A stretch of 64,000 nucleotides of DNA from Roseospira goensis (GTDB lineage: Bacteria > Pseudomonadota > Alphaproteobacteria > Rhodospirillales > Rhodospirillaceae), in assembly GCF_014197795.1 (NCBI RefSeq), contig NZ_JACIGI010000013.1, positions 1 to 64,000 on the forward strand, read 5' to 3'. The position numbers and the translations under genes are program-made. The notes under the pieces were generated by a model. That model was not told the DNA's origin and ran no database searches. It worked only from the letters and a program-made list of their open reading frames with translations. Positions 20,766 through 28,902 of the stretch are shown piece after piece. Positions within the stretch are counted from its first letter, which is position 1; each line of letters starts with the position of its first letter.

Positions 20766-22004
20766 TCACCCCGCCTCATCGGGGGGGGCGTCGTCGGCCA
20801 GGGCGCGCGCCATGCTTTCGCGCACGATGTGCACCAGCTTGTCCTGCGGAGTAAGGACGACGGGGGTTTCGGCCAGGGTGAAGCCCGCCCGGCGCGCTGC
20901 CGCCAGCGCCTCGGCGTAGAGCGCCAGCGCCTCGTCCCGTGTCAGCGTGAGGTCCTCGGTGGTGCCGTCGGCCCGCACCCGTTGCAGCGGCGCCGGATTG
21001 TCGGGGTCGCCCACCAGGTCGCAGCGCGAGCGCAGGGCATAGCCCTGGGCGTCCTGCTCCAGCAGCGCCACCAGCCCGAGGGCGGCGATCAGGGCACGGG
21101 CGGCGGTATCGCGCTCGGGCGACCCGCCGAAGCGCAGCCGCCGCAGGCCGGCCAGGGTGAGGACGACGGTCTGTTCGGCGTGGTCGCAGGTGACGCCCAG
21201 GGCGGCAACGGAGGGCGCGATGTTGCCGTGGTTGATTTCGGAGGGCCGGACGGCTTTCGCGCCCTTGCCGGCAGCGTCGGCGGTGACGGCCCAGCCGTTC
21301 GGCCCCTTGAACACCGGCACCGCGCGCAGCACGCCGAGGGGGTCGATGCGGCTGCCGGTGCGGCGCGCGCTTGTCTGGATGTCGGGGGCCTCGTCGCGGC
21401 GGTGGCGCGGCGCGTTTTCCACCGGCACGCCGATGCCGATGATCTCGGAGACCAGGGCGCGGGCGAACTTGGCGCCGAGGCCGCCGCCCTCGCCGGTGGA
21501 GTTCCACACCCCGAACAGCAGCGACGACGGCGACGCCTCCAGGATGGCGCTGGCGTCGCGGGCGGTGGCGGTTTTCAGGGCGGTGCCGAGGGCGCTCTTC
21601 TGGAACGGGGTTCCGTCCAGCAGGCTGTCGCGCAGAATGGCATCGAACACCCGGTGCGGGGCGTCGAGCGAGGTGATCTCCCCCAGCGTCTCCAGGCCGG
21701 CGCCGGCGAAGTCCACGCTCAGCCGGGGCAGCGCCAGGCGGCCGGCGCGGGCCGCCTCCAGCAGGGCCTCCTCGAGACGGTTGGCCTGCGACTGCACGCT
21801 GTCCAGCAGCACGCACCAGATGTCCTCGCCGGCGATGCGGCGGCGTTCGAACACATGGCGGGGCGGGTCACCCTGGTTTTCGCCCGGGTAGGTGGGCGGG
21901 AACAACATGTCACCGGCCCCGCCCGATGGTTGCAGACGCCGGCGCCGGCGGAACGCGGCATCCTCGGTCACGGCCTCGACGAGCGTTGCGTATCTCAGCG
22001 GCAT
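20766..22004 (-). CDS. csb1: Csb1, Cas7 backbone protein of type I-G (GSU0053 type)
   Basis: Forms the helical backbone of Cascade along the crRNA. The 412-residue product carries conserved Csb1 segments: FPPTYPGENQGDPPRHVFE near the N-terminus, CVLLDSVQSQANRLEEALL, LPRLSVDF, ITSLDAPHRVFDAILRDS, LLFGVWNSTGEGGGLGAKF, RTGSRIDPLGV, and PSEINHGNIAPSV. It is the first gene of the cas operon with GGGAGG seven bases before the ATG. Its last codons contain a run of eight G on the plus strand (20781-20788; a C run on the coding strand), where slippage would change only the final few residues. Confidence 0.94.
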   Translation of the reverse strand: MPLRYATLVEAVTEDAAFRRRRRLQPSGGAGDMLFPPTYPGENQGDPPRHVFERRRIAGEDIWCVLLDSVQSQANRLEEALLEAARAGRLALPRLSVDFAGAGLETLGEITSLDAPHRVFDAILRDSLLDGTPFQKSALGTALKTATARDASAILEASPSSLLFGVWNSTGEGGGLGAKFARALVSEIIGIGVPVENAPRHRRDEAPDIQTSARRTGSRIDPLGVLRAVPVFKGPNGWAVTADAAGKGAKAVRPSEINHGNIAPSVAALGVTCDHAEQTVVLTLAGLRRLRFGGSPERDTAARALIAALGLVALLEQDAQGYALRSRCDLVGDPDNPAPLQRVRADGTTEDLTLTRDEALALYAEALAAARRAGFTLAETPVVLTPQDKLVHIVRESMARALADDAPPDEAG

Positions 22005-22229
22005 GGCACAGCCTCCCGTGGCGGTTTCCCGGCTCGAGCGTACACGGTGGCGGTCCTTACCAAAAGTGCAATCTGTACGAGCGCTGCCCCTTGGGTCGTA
22101 TTGGGCCGAGTCGCCGCAGGGCCGATGCGGGAAGCGACGCCGCGGTGTGTGGGGGGGGGGACGGTTCGGCCGGCACAGGGGGCACGTGCGCGGCCCTCGC
22201 GGCGCGGTTCGGTTTCGGCGCGAGCCGCT
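22005..22229 (-). promoter_or_regulatory. Region upstream of the cas operon, with a ten-G tract
   Basis: This 225-base gap lies between the siaA-like gene and csb1 and must hold the cas operon promoter unless the operon is transcribed through from the sia genes, which run in the same direction. I found no convincing sigma-70 pair. An uninterrupted run of ten G lies at 22151-22160, about 147 bases before the csb1 start. Such tracts are prone to slippage and, when near a promoter, can vary expression. Confidence 0.5.
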
Positions 22230-23936
22230 CTACAGTGGCACGAACCCGATCATGGTCATGTCGTCGCGCCGGGGTTCCGCGCCGCGCCAGGACTCGAGGT
22301 CGCGGCGCAGGGCGGCGAGTTGCTCGGCCATGGGCCGGCCCTGGTTGCCCAGCATGATGCGGCCCAGCCGGCGCCGGCCCAGCAGGCGGCGCGGCTCGCC
22401 CCCCATGTGGTCCGGCACGCCATCGGTGATCATGTAGAAGGCCATGCCCGGGCGCACCGTCACGACGTGATCGGTGAACGACTCGGCCGCCGGCAGTGTG
22501 CGATAACCCAGCCAGGCGCGATCCCCGCGCACCTCGTGCAGGGCGCCGTCCTCGACGTACAGCAGCGGCAGCCCGGCACCGGAGAACGTGAGGGTCGCCG
22601 GCCCCGGCTCCCACAGGCAGACCGCCGCCTCCAGGCCGTCGTCGCTGTCGGAGTCGGGGCGGTCCTGGCGCAGCCGCGCCCGCACCTGGCGGTCCAGGGC
22701 GCGCAGGATGTCCGACGGCCGGCGCAGGCCCTGATCGTGCAGGATGCGGTCCAGCTCCGAGGCCACCACGAGGGTCATGAAAGCGCCCGGCACCCCGTGC
22801 CCGGTGCAGTCCACCACCACCAGCAACGCGCTGCCGTCGGCGCAGCGCTCCAGCCAGAAATAGTCGCCGCCGACCACGTCCAGCGGCTCCCAGCACACGT
22901 GCAGGTCCCGGACCCGGCCGTCCAGCGCCCGCTTGTCCGGCAGCAGCGACGTCTGGATGCGCCGGGCGTACTGGATACTCTCCAGCACCAGACGGTTGGC
23001 GCGCTCCAGGTCGCGGTGGGCCTCGTCCAGGCGGGCGAAGGCGGAGTCGGTCTCCTCCTTCTCGGCGGCCAGTTCGTCCATGGCATCGGCCAGCGCCCGG
23101 GTCCGCTGCGCCACCCGCTCCTCCAGTTCGGCGGTCAGCGCCCGCAACTCGGCCTCGGCCCGGTCGCGGCCGTCCAGGCTGTCCTGGAACGCCCCGAGAA
23201 GCCCGTTCAGCGCCACGGCCACGTGGCCCAGTTCGTCGCGGCGGTGGCCGCGCGGCACCGGCACCGGCCGGGCGCCGGGGCGGGCCGGATCGACCCGGCC
23301 GATCCCGACGCTCAGCCGCCGCATCGGCTGGATCACCAGCACCGCCAGCGCCGCCGCCAGCAGGGCGGCGATGACCAGCGCGCGTAGCGCCCCGCCGGCG
23401 AGACTGGCGAGCGCATGGTCGCGGTAGCGCGCCCCCAGCGCCGCGTCCGACAGGACCACGGTCAGCCGGCCCACCACCTCGGGATCACCACCGCCCGTGT
23501 ACTCCAGCGCCACCTGACGGCGGGTGACGTCCGCGAACAGGGACGCGAACCAGGCATCAGGCCCCGGCGCCGGAGGATCGGGCCGCTCCAGGCGTCCCAG
23601 AACACCGCCGAAATTGTCGCGCACCTCGGCGTGAATCACGGTGTCGATTGCCGACAGGCCCTCGATCACCCGCCGCGCCACGCCCGGGTTGAGCTGGAAC
23701 GCCGCCTCGGCGGCGGAATCGCGCACCAGCGCGACGGTGCGGTCGAGGGTCGTGACGGCGGCGGCGCGCTCGGCGCGCAGGGTCATGGACAGCTCCAGCG
23801 CGCCGCCCAGCAGGCTCACCAGGAGGGCCACGGCCAGGGCGATCAGGCCCAGCCGCAGGGTCAGCCCGCGCCGCAGTGGCACGGCGGGCGCCGTGGCGGC
23901 GGGGTCGCCCAGACGACCGGCGGATCCGTCGGCCAT
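22230..23936 (-). CDS. siaA: SiaA-like membrane PP2C/SpoIIE-type phosphatase
   Basis: Probable membrane Ser/Thr phosphatase that dephosphorylates the SiaC-like protein encoded upstream. The 568-residue product has a first membrane segment (LGLIALAVALLVSLLGGALE), a periplasmic sensor of roughly 120 residues, a second membrane segment (ALVIAALLAAALAVLVI), a HAMP linker and a coiled coil (LRALTAELEERVAQRTRAL). It ends with a SpoIIE-type PP2C domain whose metal-binding motifs are VVGGDYFWLE, VVDCTGHGVPGAFMTL and ITDGVPDHMGG, ending RRDDMTMIGF. The ATG at 23936 has AGGAG about ten bases upstream; that site overlaps the stop of the preceding gene. Its role is inferred from the SiaABCD arrangement of Pseudomonas aeruginosa. 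Confidence 0.85.
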   Translation of the reverse strand: MADGSAGRLGDPAATAPAVPLRRGLTLRLGLIALAVALLVSLLGGALELSMTLRAERAAAVTTLDRTVALVRDSAAEAAFQLNPGVARRVIEGLSAIDTVIHAEVRDNFGGVLGRLERPDPPAPGPDAWFASLFADVTRRQVALEYTGGGDPEVVGRLTVVLSDAALGARYRDHALASLAGGALRALVIAALLAAALAVLVIQPMRRLSVGIGRVDPARPGARPVPVPRGHRRDELGHVAVALNGLLGAFQDSLDGRDRAEAELRALTAELEERVAQRTRALADAMDELAAEKEETDSAFARLDEAHRDLERANRLVLESIQYARRIQTSLLPDKRALDGRVRDLHVCWEPLDVVGGDYFWLERCADGSALLVVVDCTGHGVPGAFMTLVVASELDRILHDQGLRRPSDILRALDRQVRARLRQDRPDSDSDDGLEAAVCLWEPGPATLTFSGAGLPLLYVEDGALHEVRGDRAWLGYRTLPAAESFTDHVVTVRPGMAFYMITDGVPDHMGGEPRRLLGRRRLGRIMLGNQGRPMAEQLAALRRDLESWRGAEPRRDDMTMIGFVPL

Positions 23937-23943
23937 CGGCGCC

Positions 23944-24786
23944 CTACTCCTGCGACCCAACGCCGCGCTCGGCGCCGTGGCGCGCCTTCAAGGCGGCCAG
24001 GCGGTCGGCGTTGACCGCCATCCAGGCATCGAGGGCGGCGATGATCTCGGGGTGGTCGATGGTCGAGGCGCGGTAGGACCCGCGGTCGTGCGGCAGCGCC
24101 GGGGCGAATGCCAGGACGCCGGGGCGGTCCAGGACCTCCGTCAGCACCCGGTTGACGCCAGCGATGTTGGCATAGGCGCCATCGACGCGTCCGGCCAGCG
24201 CCTGTAGCACCAGGCTCTCGAAGCTGCTGTTCTCGGTCACCGTCACCGCCCCCGATTCGATGCGGTCGAGCCACGGCCACGGCGTGAAGCCGGTGACGGT
24301 CCCGAGCCGCCGTATGTCGTCCGGGGTCACGGCGTCGGCCCGTTCGGCCCAGACCAGCGTAGCGTCCAGGTAGGCCAGCACCGGCGCGCTGTAGTGGATC
24401 GTGCGCCCCTCGCGGAAGTCGGGCCGCCAGCGCGGGTTGTCGGGGAACTTCAGGTCCACCGCGCCGGCCGCCAGGCTGGCGTACAGGCGCGCCACCGGCA
24501 ACGCGCGATACTCCACGGTGTACCCGGCATCGGCGGCGAAGGCATCGAACAGATCGCGGGCGTAGCCGGCGTAGGCGCCGTCCTGCACGCCGTAGGCCGG
24601 CAGGTAGAGAATGTTCTCCACGCCGATGACCAGGACCTCGGTGTCCGCGCTCGCCTGCGCGGCGGCGGCCCCGGCCGGAGCGGCGGCGGTCAGCGCCAGC
24701 GCGACGGCCAGGATGCGCCCGGCGCGCCCGGTCACGGTCCGGAGCGCGGACGTGATGCTGAGGCGGATACGGGGCACGGCTCCCAT
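23944..24786 (-). CDS. Periplasmic solute-binding protein (SBP_bac_3-like) within the sia cluster
   Basis: A secreted family-3 type binding protein of about 280 residues. It has a signal peptide (ILAVALALTAAAPAGAAAA), then VLVIGVENILYLPAYGVQDG, GYARDLFDAFAADAGYTVEY, LPVARLYASLAAGAVDLKFPDNP, and the second lobe from VTPDDIRRLGTVTGFTPWPW to DGAYANIAGVNRVL and IIAALDAWM. No ABC permease is adjacent, so it is unlikely to be a transport component. It lies between the diguanylate cyclase and the phosphatase gene and ends seven bases before the siaA start, which suggests it feeds a ligand signal to the SiaA periplasmic domain (inference). In-frame ATGs at 24888 and 24894 would overlap the cyclase gene; I prefer 24786 because it places the signal peptide near the N-terminus. 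Confidence 0.75.
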   Translation of the reverse strand: MGAVPRIRLSITSALRTVTGRAGRILAVALALTAAAPAGAAAAQASADTEVLVIGVENILYLPAYGVQDGAYAGYARDLFDAFAADAGYTVEYRALPVARLYASLAAGAVDLKFPDNPRWRPDFREGRTIHYSAPVLAYLDATLVWAERADAVTPDDIRRLGTVTGFTPWPWLDRIESGAVTVTENSSFESLVLQALAGRVDGAYANIAGVNRVLTEVLDRPGVLAFAPALPHDRGSYRASTIDHPEIIAALDAWMAVNADRLAALKARHGAERGVGSQE

Positions 24787-24868
24787 CGGTGCGGTCGGAC
24801 CGGGGCGGCGGCTGATCCCTGGCGACCCTGGGGCCAGGACCGGGGCCGGGACGGGCGCACGGGCTGGA

Positions 24869-25747
24869 TCACGGGGAGTCGGGCGCATCGTCATTGGTTT
24901 CCGGTTCATCGGCACCCGGGGCGGCAACGTCATCCTGGTCGGCGGCGACCCTGTCGCGGCCGGCGCGCTTGGCGGCATACAGCGCCCGGTCGGCCCGGTT
25001 CAGCATGCCTTCGATGCCCTCGTCCGCCCGTTGCGCGGCCGCCCCGATGCTGACCGTGCAGCCGACCGCGCCACCGTCCGCCAGTTGAACCCGGCGCGCG
25101 GCCATGGCGGCGCGCAGGCGCTCCGCCACCTCCAGACCCTGCGTCAGCGTGGTGTCCGGCAGCAGAACCGCGAACTCCTCGCCACCCAGGCGGCCGGCGA
25201 TATCCAGTTCGCGCAATGCGCCGCTCAGGACCGCGCCCAACTCGCGCAGCACCAGGTCTCCGACAGCATGGCCGTGCCGGTCGTTGACCCGCTTGAAGCG
25301 GTCCAGGTCCAGCATCAGCGCGACCATCGGCATGCCGGTGCGGCGCTGGCGCGCCAACTCGCGATCGGCCAACGCCATGAAGTGGCGGCGCCCGAACAGG
25401 CCGGTCAGTTCGTCGATGGTGGCGAGGCGCTCCAGCTCGCGGGCCAGCCGCTCGCGTTCCTCGATCTCGGCTTCCAGCGCCGCGTTGAGCGCCCGCAGTT
25501 CGTGCGCCTGGTCGGTCAGGTGGCGGTTGGCGGCCTGCAACTCCTCCTGCATGCGGTCGCTGAGGCGCACCAGCCGCTGCTGTTCGCGATACCCGCGGCC
25601 GTAGGCCTCGGCCAGGCCGCGCACGCCCTGGCCGATCTCATCCAGCTTGCGGACCATCTCCTCGGCGTCGCGCATCACCCGCTCCTCGACATCGAAGAGG
25701 GTGTAGGGGCCGGAGCCGGAGGAAACCTTGGGAGCGGGCTTGGTCAC
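24869..25747 (-). CDS. siaD: SiaD-like diguanylate cyclase
   Basis: Makes c-di-GMP from GTP. The N-terminal ~120 residues are largely coiled coil (LDEIGQGVRGLAEAYGRGY, LQAANRHLTDQAHELRALNA, ELERLATIDELTGL). The GGDEF domain has LDLDRFKRVNDRHGHAVGD, an active site GGEEF and, five residues before it, RELD, an intact RxxD inhibitory site. This matches SiaD, which is soluble and activated by unphosphorylated SiaC binding its coiled coil. The start is uncertain: the GTG at 25747 gives 292 residues but has no clear ribosome-binding site, while an ATG at 25675 has GAGGAG upstream and gives 268 residues, close to Pseudomonas SiaD. Confidence 0.85.
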   Translation of the reverse strand: MTKPAPKVSSGSGPYTLFDVEERVMRDAEEMVRKLDEIGQGVRGLAEAYGRGYREQQRLVRLSDRMQEELQAANRHLTDQAHELRALNAALEAEIEERERLARELERLATIDELTGLFGRRHFMALADRELARQRRTGMPMVALMLDLDRFKRVNDRHGHAVGDLVLRELGAVLSGALRELDIAGRLGGEEFAVLLPDTTLTQGLEVAERLRAAMAARRVQLADGGAVGCTVSIGAAAQRADEGIEGMLNRADRALYAAKRAGRDRVAADQDDVAAPGADEPETNDDAPDSP

Positions 25748-25800
25748 GGTGCTGGGGTCACGGCGGTTTGGGGAACGAACCGGTGCGGCCGCCCCCCGCC

Positions 25801-26193
25801 TCACGGGGCGGGATCGGCCGGGCACATGCGAAAGGTGGCGGCGTTGAAATCGAGCGCGAAGTCTTCGCCGAATTCCTCCATTGTATCGTCATCGGTCACG
25901 TAATGCCAATTAACGATCACCGGGCGGCCCTGCGCGGCCGCCTCCTCCAGCACCTTAAAGAGGTTCATCAGAGCCTTTGCGCTGCTACTGTTGAAGTAGC
26001 TCATGGCGACGTCGACTGTCGCGGGCTGCGCCGGATGCTCCGTCAGCCATGCGCGCACCGCCGTCAGGAGGGGCCCGAAGAACGCCGCCGAGTCCTCGGG
26101 GTAGGATTCGCCCTCCATCCGCAGCCGCCCGGTCTCGAAGTCGAAGTCCACCAGCGGCGAGCGGTCGGTCGGGTCGATCCTGATGTTTTCCAT
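25801..26193 (-). CDS. siaC: SiaC-like (DUF1987) phosphorylatable regulator
   Basis: A 130-residue protein starting MENIRIDPTDRSPLVDFDF, with GRLRMEGESYPEDSAAFF, TVDVAMSYFNSSSAKALMNL and VIVNWHYVTDDDTMEEFGED. These are the conserved blocks of DUF1987 (SiaC), a STAS-like partner switch. In Pseudomonas, SiaB phosphorylates SiaC on a threonine in the YFN-x-SS region and SiaA removes the phosphate; unphosphorylated SiaC activates SiaD. Here the corresponding stretch is FNSSSAK, so the acceptor would be a serine (inference). The gene follows siaB after 55 bases and precedes the cyclase gene. Confidence 0.88.
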   Translation of the reverse strand: MENIRIDPTDRSPLVDFDFETGRLRMEGESYPEDSAAFFGPLLTAVRAWLTEHPAQPATVDVAMSYFNSSSAKALMNLFKVLEEAAAQGRPVIVNWHYVTDDDTMEEFGEDFALDFNAATFRMCPADPAP

Positions 26194-26248
26194 GGATGCG
26201 CTCACGTCGCTCGTCTGCCTCGTGTGCCGTGTGTCCAGAATGCGGGGG

Positions 26249-26809
26249 TCAGATGTAGGCCTTGATGACGAAGAACGCCCGATGTCGGTCCGCATCTGTC
26301 CAGACAATATCGAAGGCGATCGGGGCACTCGAGCGGCGGGCGATCTCGATGAGGCCGATGGAGGCGCCCTGGCTCTCGTCGTCCGGTGGCTCGCGCAGCT
26401 TTTCGCGATAGTGGGCCTTGAGCTGCTCCGGGGTCAGGCCGGCCAGGTGCTCCAGGCGCTCGCGCAGGCCCGGGACCCGCGCCGCCTCGATGATGTTGCC
26501 GCAGACGACGAAGAAGGCGTCATCCTCGAAGCCGACCGAGACGATCCCCGAACTCATCTCGACCGGCGGCTGCGCCGCCGAGACCCGCTCCGACGAATAG
26601 CGGATGATGTTCTGCACCTGCTCGACGAACACCGAAAAGACGCGCTTGGCGACGTTGGCGTCGGTCTCCGCCAGCGCCATACGGGTCTTCAGGGCCTTGC
26701 CGAGGGTCGTGAGCATATCCTCCGACAGGTAGCCGGCGAAGGAGAAGATGATGCCCCGTTCGGTGAGCCAGCGGCGATAGGCGTTGTAGTCGGTGGCCCA
26801 GGTGGTCAT
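26249..26809 (-). CDS. siaB: SiaB-like kinase (DUF6272 family)
   Basis: A 186-residue cytoplasmic protein with an N-terminal helix (MTTWATDYNAYRRWLTERGI), IIFSFAGYLSEDMLTTLGKA and VFSVFVEQVQNIIRYSSERV, the last resembling the N-box helix of GHKL kinases. It continues with GIVSVGFEDDAFFVVCGN and GASIGLIEIARRSSAPIAFD, where the GASIGLIE segment fits the ATP-lid G-box, and ends FFVIKAYI. Length and motifs match SiaB, which phosphorylates SiaC. It is the first gene of the sia-like run siaB-siaC-siaD-SBP-siaA on the minus strand. Immediately upstream (about 26826-26875) a 26-base GC-rich unit is repeated twice. Confidence 0.85.
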   Translation of the reverse strand: MTTWATDYNAYRRWLTERGIIFSFAGYLSEDMLTTLGKALKTRMALAETDANVAKRVFSVFVEQVQNIIRYSSERVSAAQPPVEMSSGIVSVGFEDDAFFVVCGNIIEAARVPGLRERLEHLAGLTPEQLKAHYREKLREPPDDESQGASIGLIEIARRSSAPIAFDIVWTDADRHRAFFVIKAYI

Positions 26810-27020
26810 GGTGCGGTCCGTTCGCTGGGCGCGCCGGGGCGCGCGGGTCGCTGGGCGCGCCGGAGCGCGCGGGCGAGTCCGATCGGGACCATGCGTCATG
26901 TCGCGCACGGACGCAATATACGCGTACTGCGGCCGCCGGCCGCCGGCGCCCGGTCCATGATCCACACAGCAGGCCGGGTCCGTACCCGGCGGGTGTCCCA
27001 CGCTCGAAGGAGTCGCCCGC

Positions 27021-27773
27021 ATGGCCCCCGCCCCTGTCCTCATTCTCGGCGCCAGCGGTGGTGTCGGCGCCGCCCTGGCCCGCCGCCTGGCGGCGCTCGG
27101 AACGCCCCTGGTGCTGCACGGCCGCGATGCCGACCGGCTGGCCGGCGTCGCCGAGGACCTGTCCGACGCCGTGCTGGCCACCCGGAGCGCCGACGCCCTG
27201 GACCCCGAAGACCTGACCGCCGCCGTTGCCGCCCTGGCCGAGGCGGCCGGCGGTCGCCTGTCCGGCCTGGCCTACTGCATCGGCTCCATCCCGCTGATGC
27301 CTCTGAAGCGTGTGACCGCCGGCGCGATGGCCGAGACCTACGCGCTCAACGTCACCGGCGCGCTGATCGCCGTGCAGGCGGCGGCCCCGGCCCTGGGCGC
27401 GGCGGCGGGCGGGGGCGCCGTGGTGCTGTTCTCCTCCGTCGCCGCCGGGCGGGGTTTCCCCAATCACGCCGTCATCGGCGCGGCCAAGGCCGGCGTCGAG
27501 GGCCTGACCCGCAGCCTGGCCGCCGAGTTGGCACCCAAGGTCCGGGTCAACGCCATCGCCCCCAGCCTGACCCGCACCGCCATGGCGGCGCCGCTGACCG
27601 CCAGCGAGGCCATGGTCAAGGGCCTCGCCAAGGCCCATCCCCTGCCGCGCCTGGGCGCGGCCGAGGACCAGGCCGCAATGGCCGCGGTTCTGCTGGACCC
27701 CGCCCACGGCTGGGTGACCGGCCAGGTGATCGGCGTCGACGGGGGCCGCGGGGCGCTGGTCGGGAAGGGGTGA
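27021..27773 (+). CDS. SDR-family protein lacking the catalytic tyrosine
   Basis: A 250-residue Rossmann protein of the short-chain dehydrogenase/reductase family. The cofactor loop is ILGASGGVGAAL, the NNAG-like segment is replaced by LAYCIGSIPLM, the catalytic Ser region is VVLFSSVAAGRGFPNH, and the C-terminus has the usual GQVIGVDGGRG. The YxxxK motif reads IGAAK, so the catalytic tyrosine is isoleucine while the lysine is kept. It may be a degenerate or non-classical SDR with a binding or isomerase-like role; substrate unknown. GAAGGAG lies nine bases before the ATG. It is divergent from the sia cluster and may form a unit with the radical SAM gene that follows after 77 bases. Confidence 0.85.
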   Translation: MAPAPVLILGASGGVGAALARRLAALGTPLVLHGRDADRLAGVAEDLSDAVLATRSADALDPEDLTAAVAALAEAAGGRLSGLAYCIGSIPLMPLKRVTAGAMAETYALNVTGALIAVQAAAPALGAAAGGGAVVLFSSVAAGRGFPNHAVIGAAKAGVEGLTRSLAAELAPKVRVNAIAPSLTRTAMAAPLTASEAMVKGLAKAHPLPRLGAAEDQAAMAAVLLDPAHGWVTGQVIGVDGGRGALVGKG

Positions 27774-27850
27774 GGCCCGGCTTGATCGGATCCGTCGGCG
27801 GCGGCAAGGTGGGTGGGGTCTGTTTGCGCCCTGGTCCGGAGAGTCCGTCC

Positions 27851-28771
27851 ATGCCGGCCGCCTATCTCGCCCTTCACCGCAGCGGGGACCTCGCCCGCCG
27901 CGCCGACGCTGCCCTCGCCCGCCTCGCCGACTGCACCCTGTGCCCGCAGGCCTGCCACGTCGACCGCCTCACCGCCGCCCCCGGCGCGATCGCCGCCGGG
28001 GCCGTCTGCCGCACCGGCCGACACGCCCGCGTCGCCGCGGTGCGACCCGGCTTCGACGACGAGCCGGCCCTGGTCGGCACCGGCGGCACCGGCGACATCC
28101 TGTTCTCCTGGTGCAACCTGCGCTGCGTCTATTGCCTGAACGCCGACAGCTCGATGGAGGGTGCGGGCGAGGACCTCGACGCGCAGGCCCTGGCCGAGGC
28201 CATGCTGGAATTGCAGGGCCGCGGCTGCCACAACATCCACCTCATCGGCCCGAGCCACGTCGCCGCCCAGATCCTGGAGGCGCTGCCGATCGCCGCCGCG
28301 CGCGGCCTGACCCTGCCCCTGGTCTACAACACCGGGGGCTACGACTCGGTGGAGACGCTGCGGCTGCTGGACGGGGTGGTCGACATCTACACCCCCGACG
28401 CCAAGTATGCCGACGACATGGCGGGGCGGCGCTGTTCCAAGGTGCGGGACTACGCCAGCATCAACGCCGCCGCCCTGGCCGAGATGGCCCGCCAGGTGGG
28501 ACCGCTGACCATCGACGCCGACGGACTGGCGCGGCGCGGCATGCTGGTCCGGCATCTCGTGCTGCCGCGCGACCTGGGCACCGTGACCCGGGCCCTGGAC
28601 GGCGTCGCGGCGGCCGCCGGTCCGGGCATGACGGTGCGGCTGCTGGACACCTACGAACCCGCGCATCAGGCCCACCGCCTGCCGGAGTTGCAGGCGCCGG
28701 TCCCGGCCGAGGCCATCGCCCGGGCCCGCGCCCATGCCGAGACGCTCGGCCTGTGCCTGCTCGACGGCTGA
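27851..28771 (+). CDS. Radical SAM protein, PflA-like family
   Basis: A 306-residue protein with an N-terminal zinc-ribbon-like cysteine pair (CTLCPQACHVDR, about residues 33-44) and the radical SAM cluster motif in FSWCNLRCVYCLN (C-x3-C-x2-C, about 92-104). It also has HLIGPSHVAAQILEAL, PLVYNTGGYDSVETLRLL, VDIYTPDAKYADD and MLVRHLVLPRDLG. This is the layout of the uncharacterised PflA-like family found in many bacteria and archaea, not of a true pyruvate-formate lyase activase, and no glycyl radical enzyme gene is adjacent. Substrate unknown. GGAGAG precedes the ATG. Confidence 0.88.
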   Translation: MPAAYLALHRSGDLARRADAALARLADCTLCPQACHVDRLTAAPGAIAAGAVCRTGRHARVAAVRPGFDDEPALVGTGGTGDILFSWCNLRCVYCLNADSSMEGAGEDLDAQALAEAMLELQGRGCHNIHLIGPSHVAAQILEALPIAAARGLTLPLVYNTGGYDSVETLRLLDGVVDIYTPDAKYADDMAGRRCSKVRDYASINAAALAEMARQVGPLTIDADGLARRGMLVRHLVLPRDLGTVTRALDGVAAAAGPGMTVRLLDTYEPAHQAHRLPELQAPVPAEAIARARAHAETLGLCLLDG

Positions 28772-28902
28772 CCGCGCCCGATGGTCCGGCCTGGTGCCGT
28801 GCGGGCGCTTTCGTCGCGACGCCGTTCCGGCTACAGTGATCCGCGTTATATCAACCGGGCGCCTCCCGCGGGGGGCGCACGCGGTCGCCGGGGAGCAGCG
28901 CG

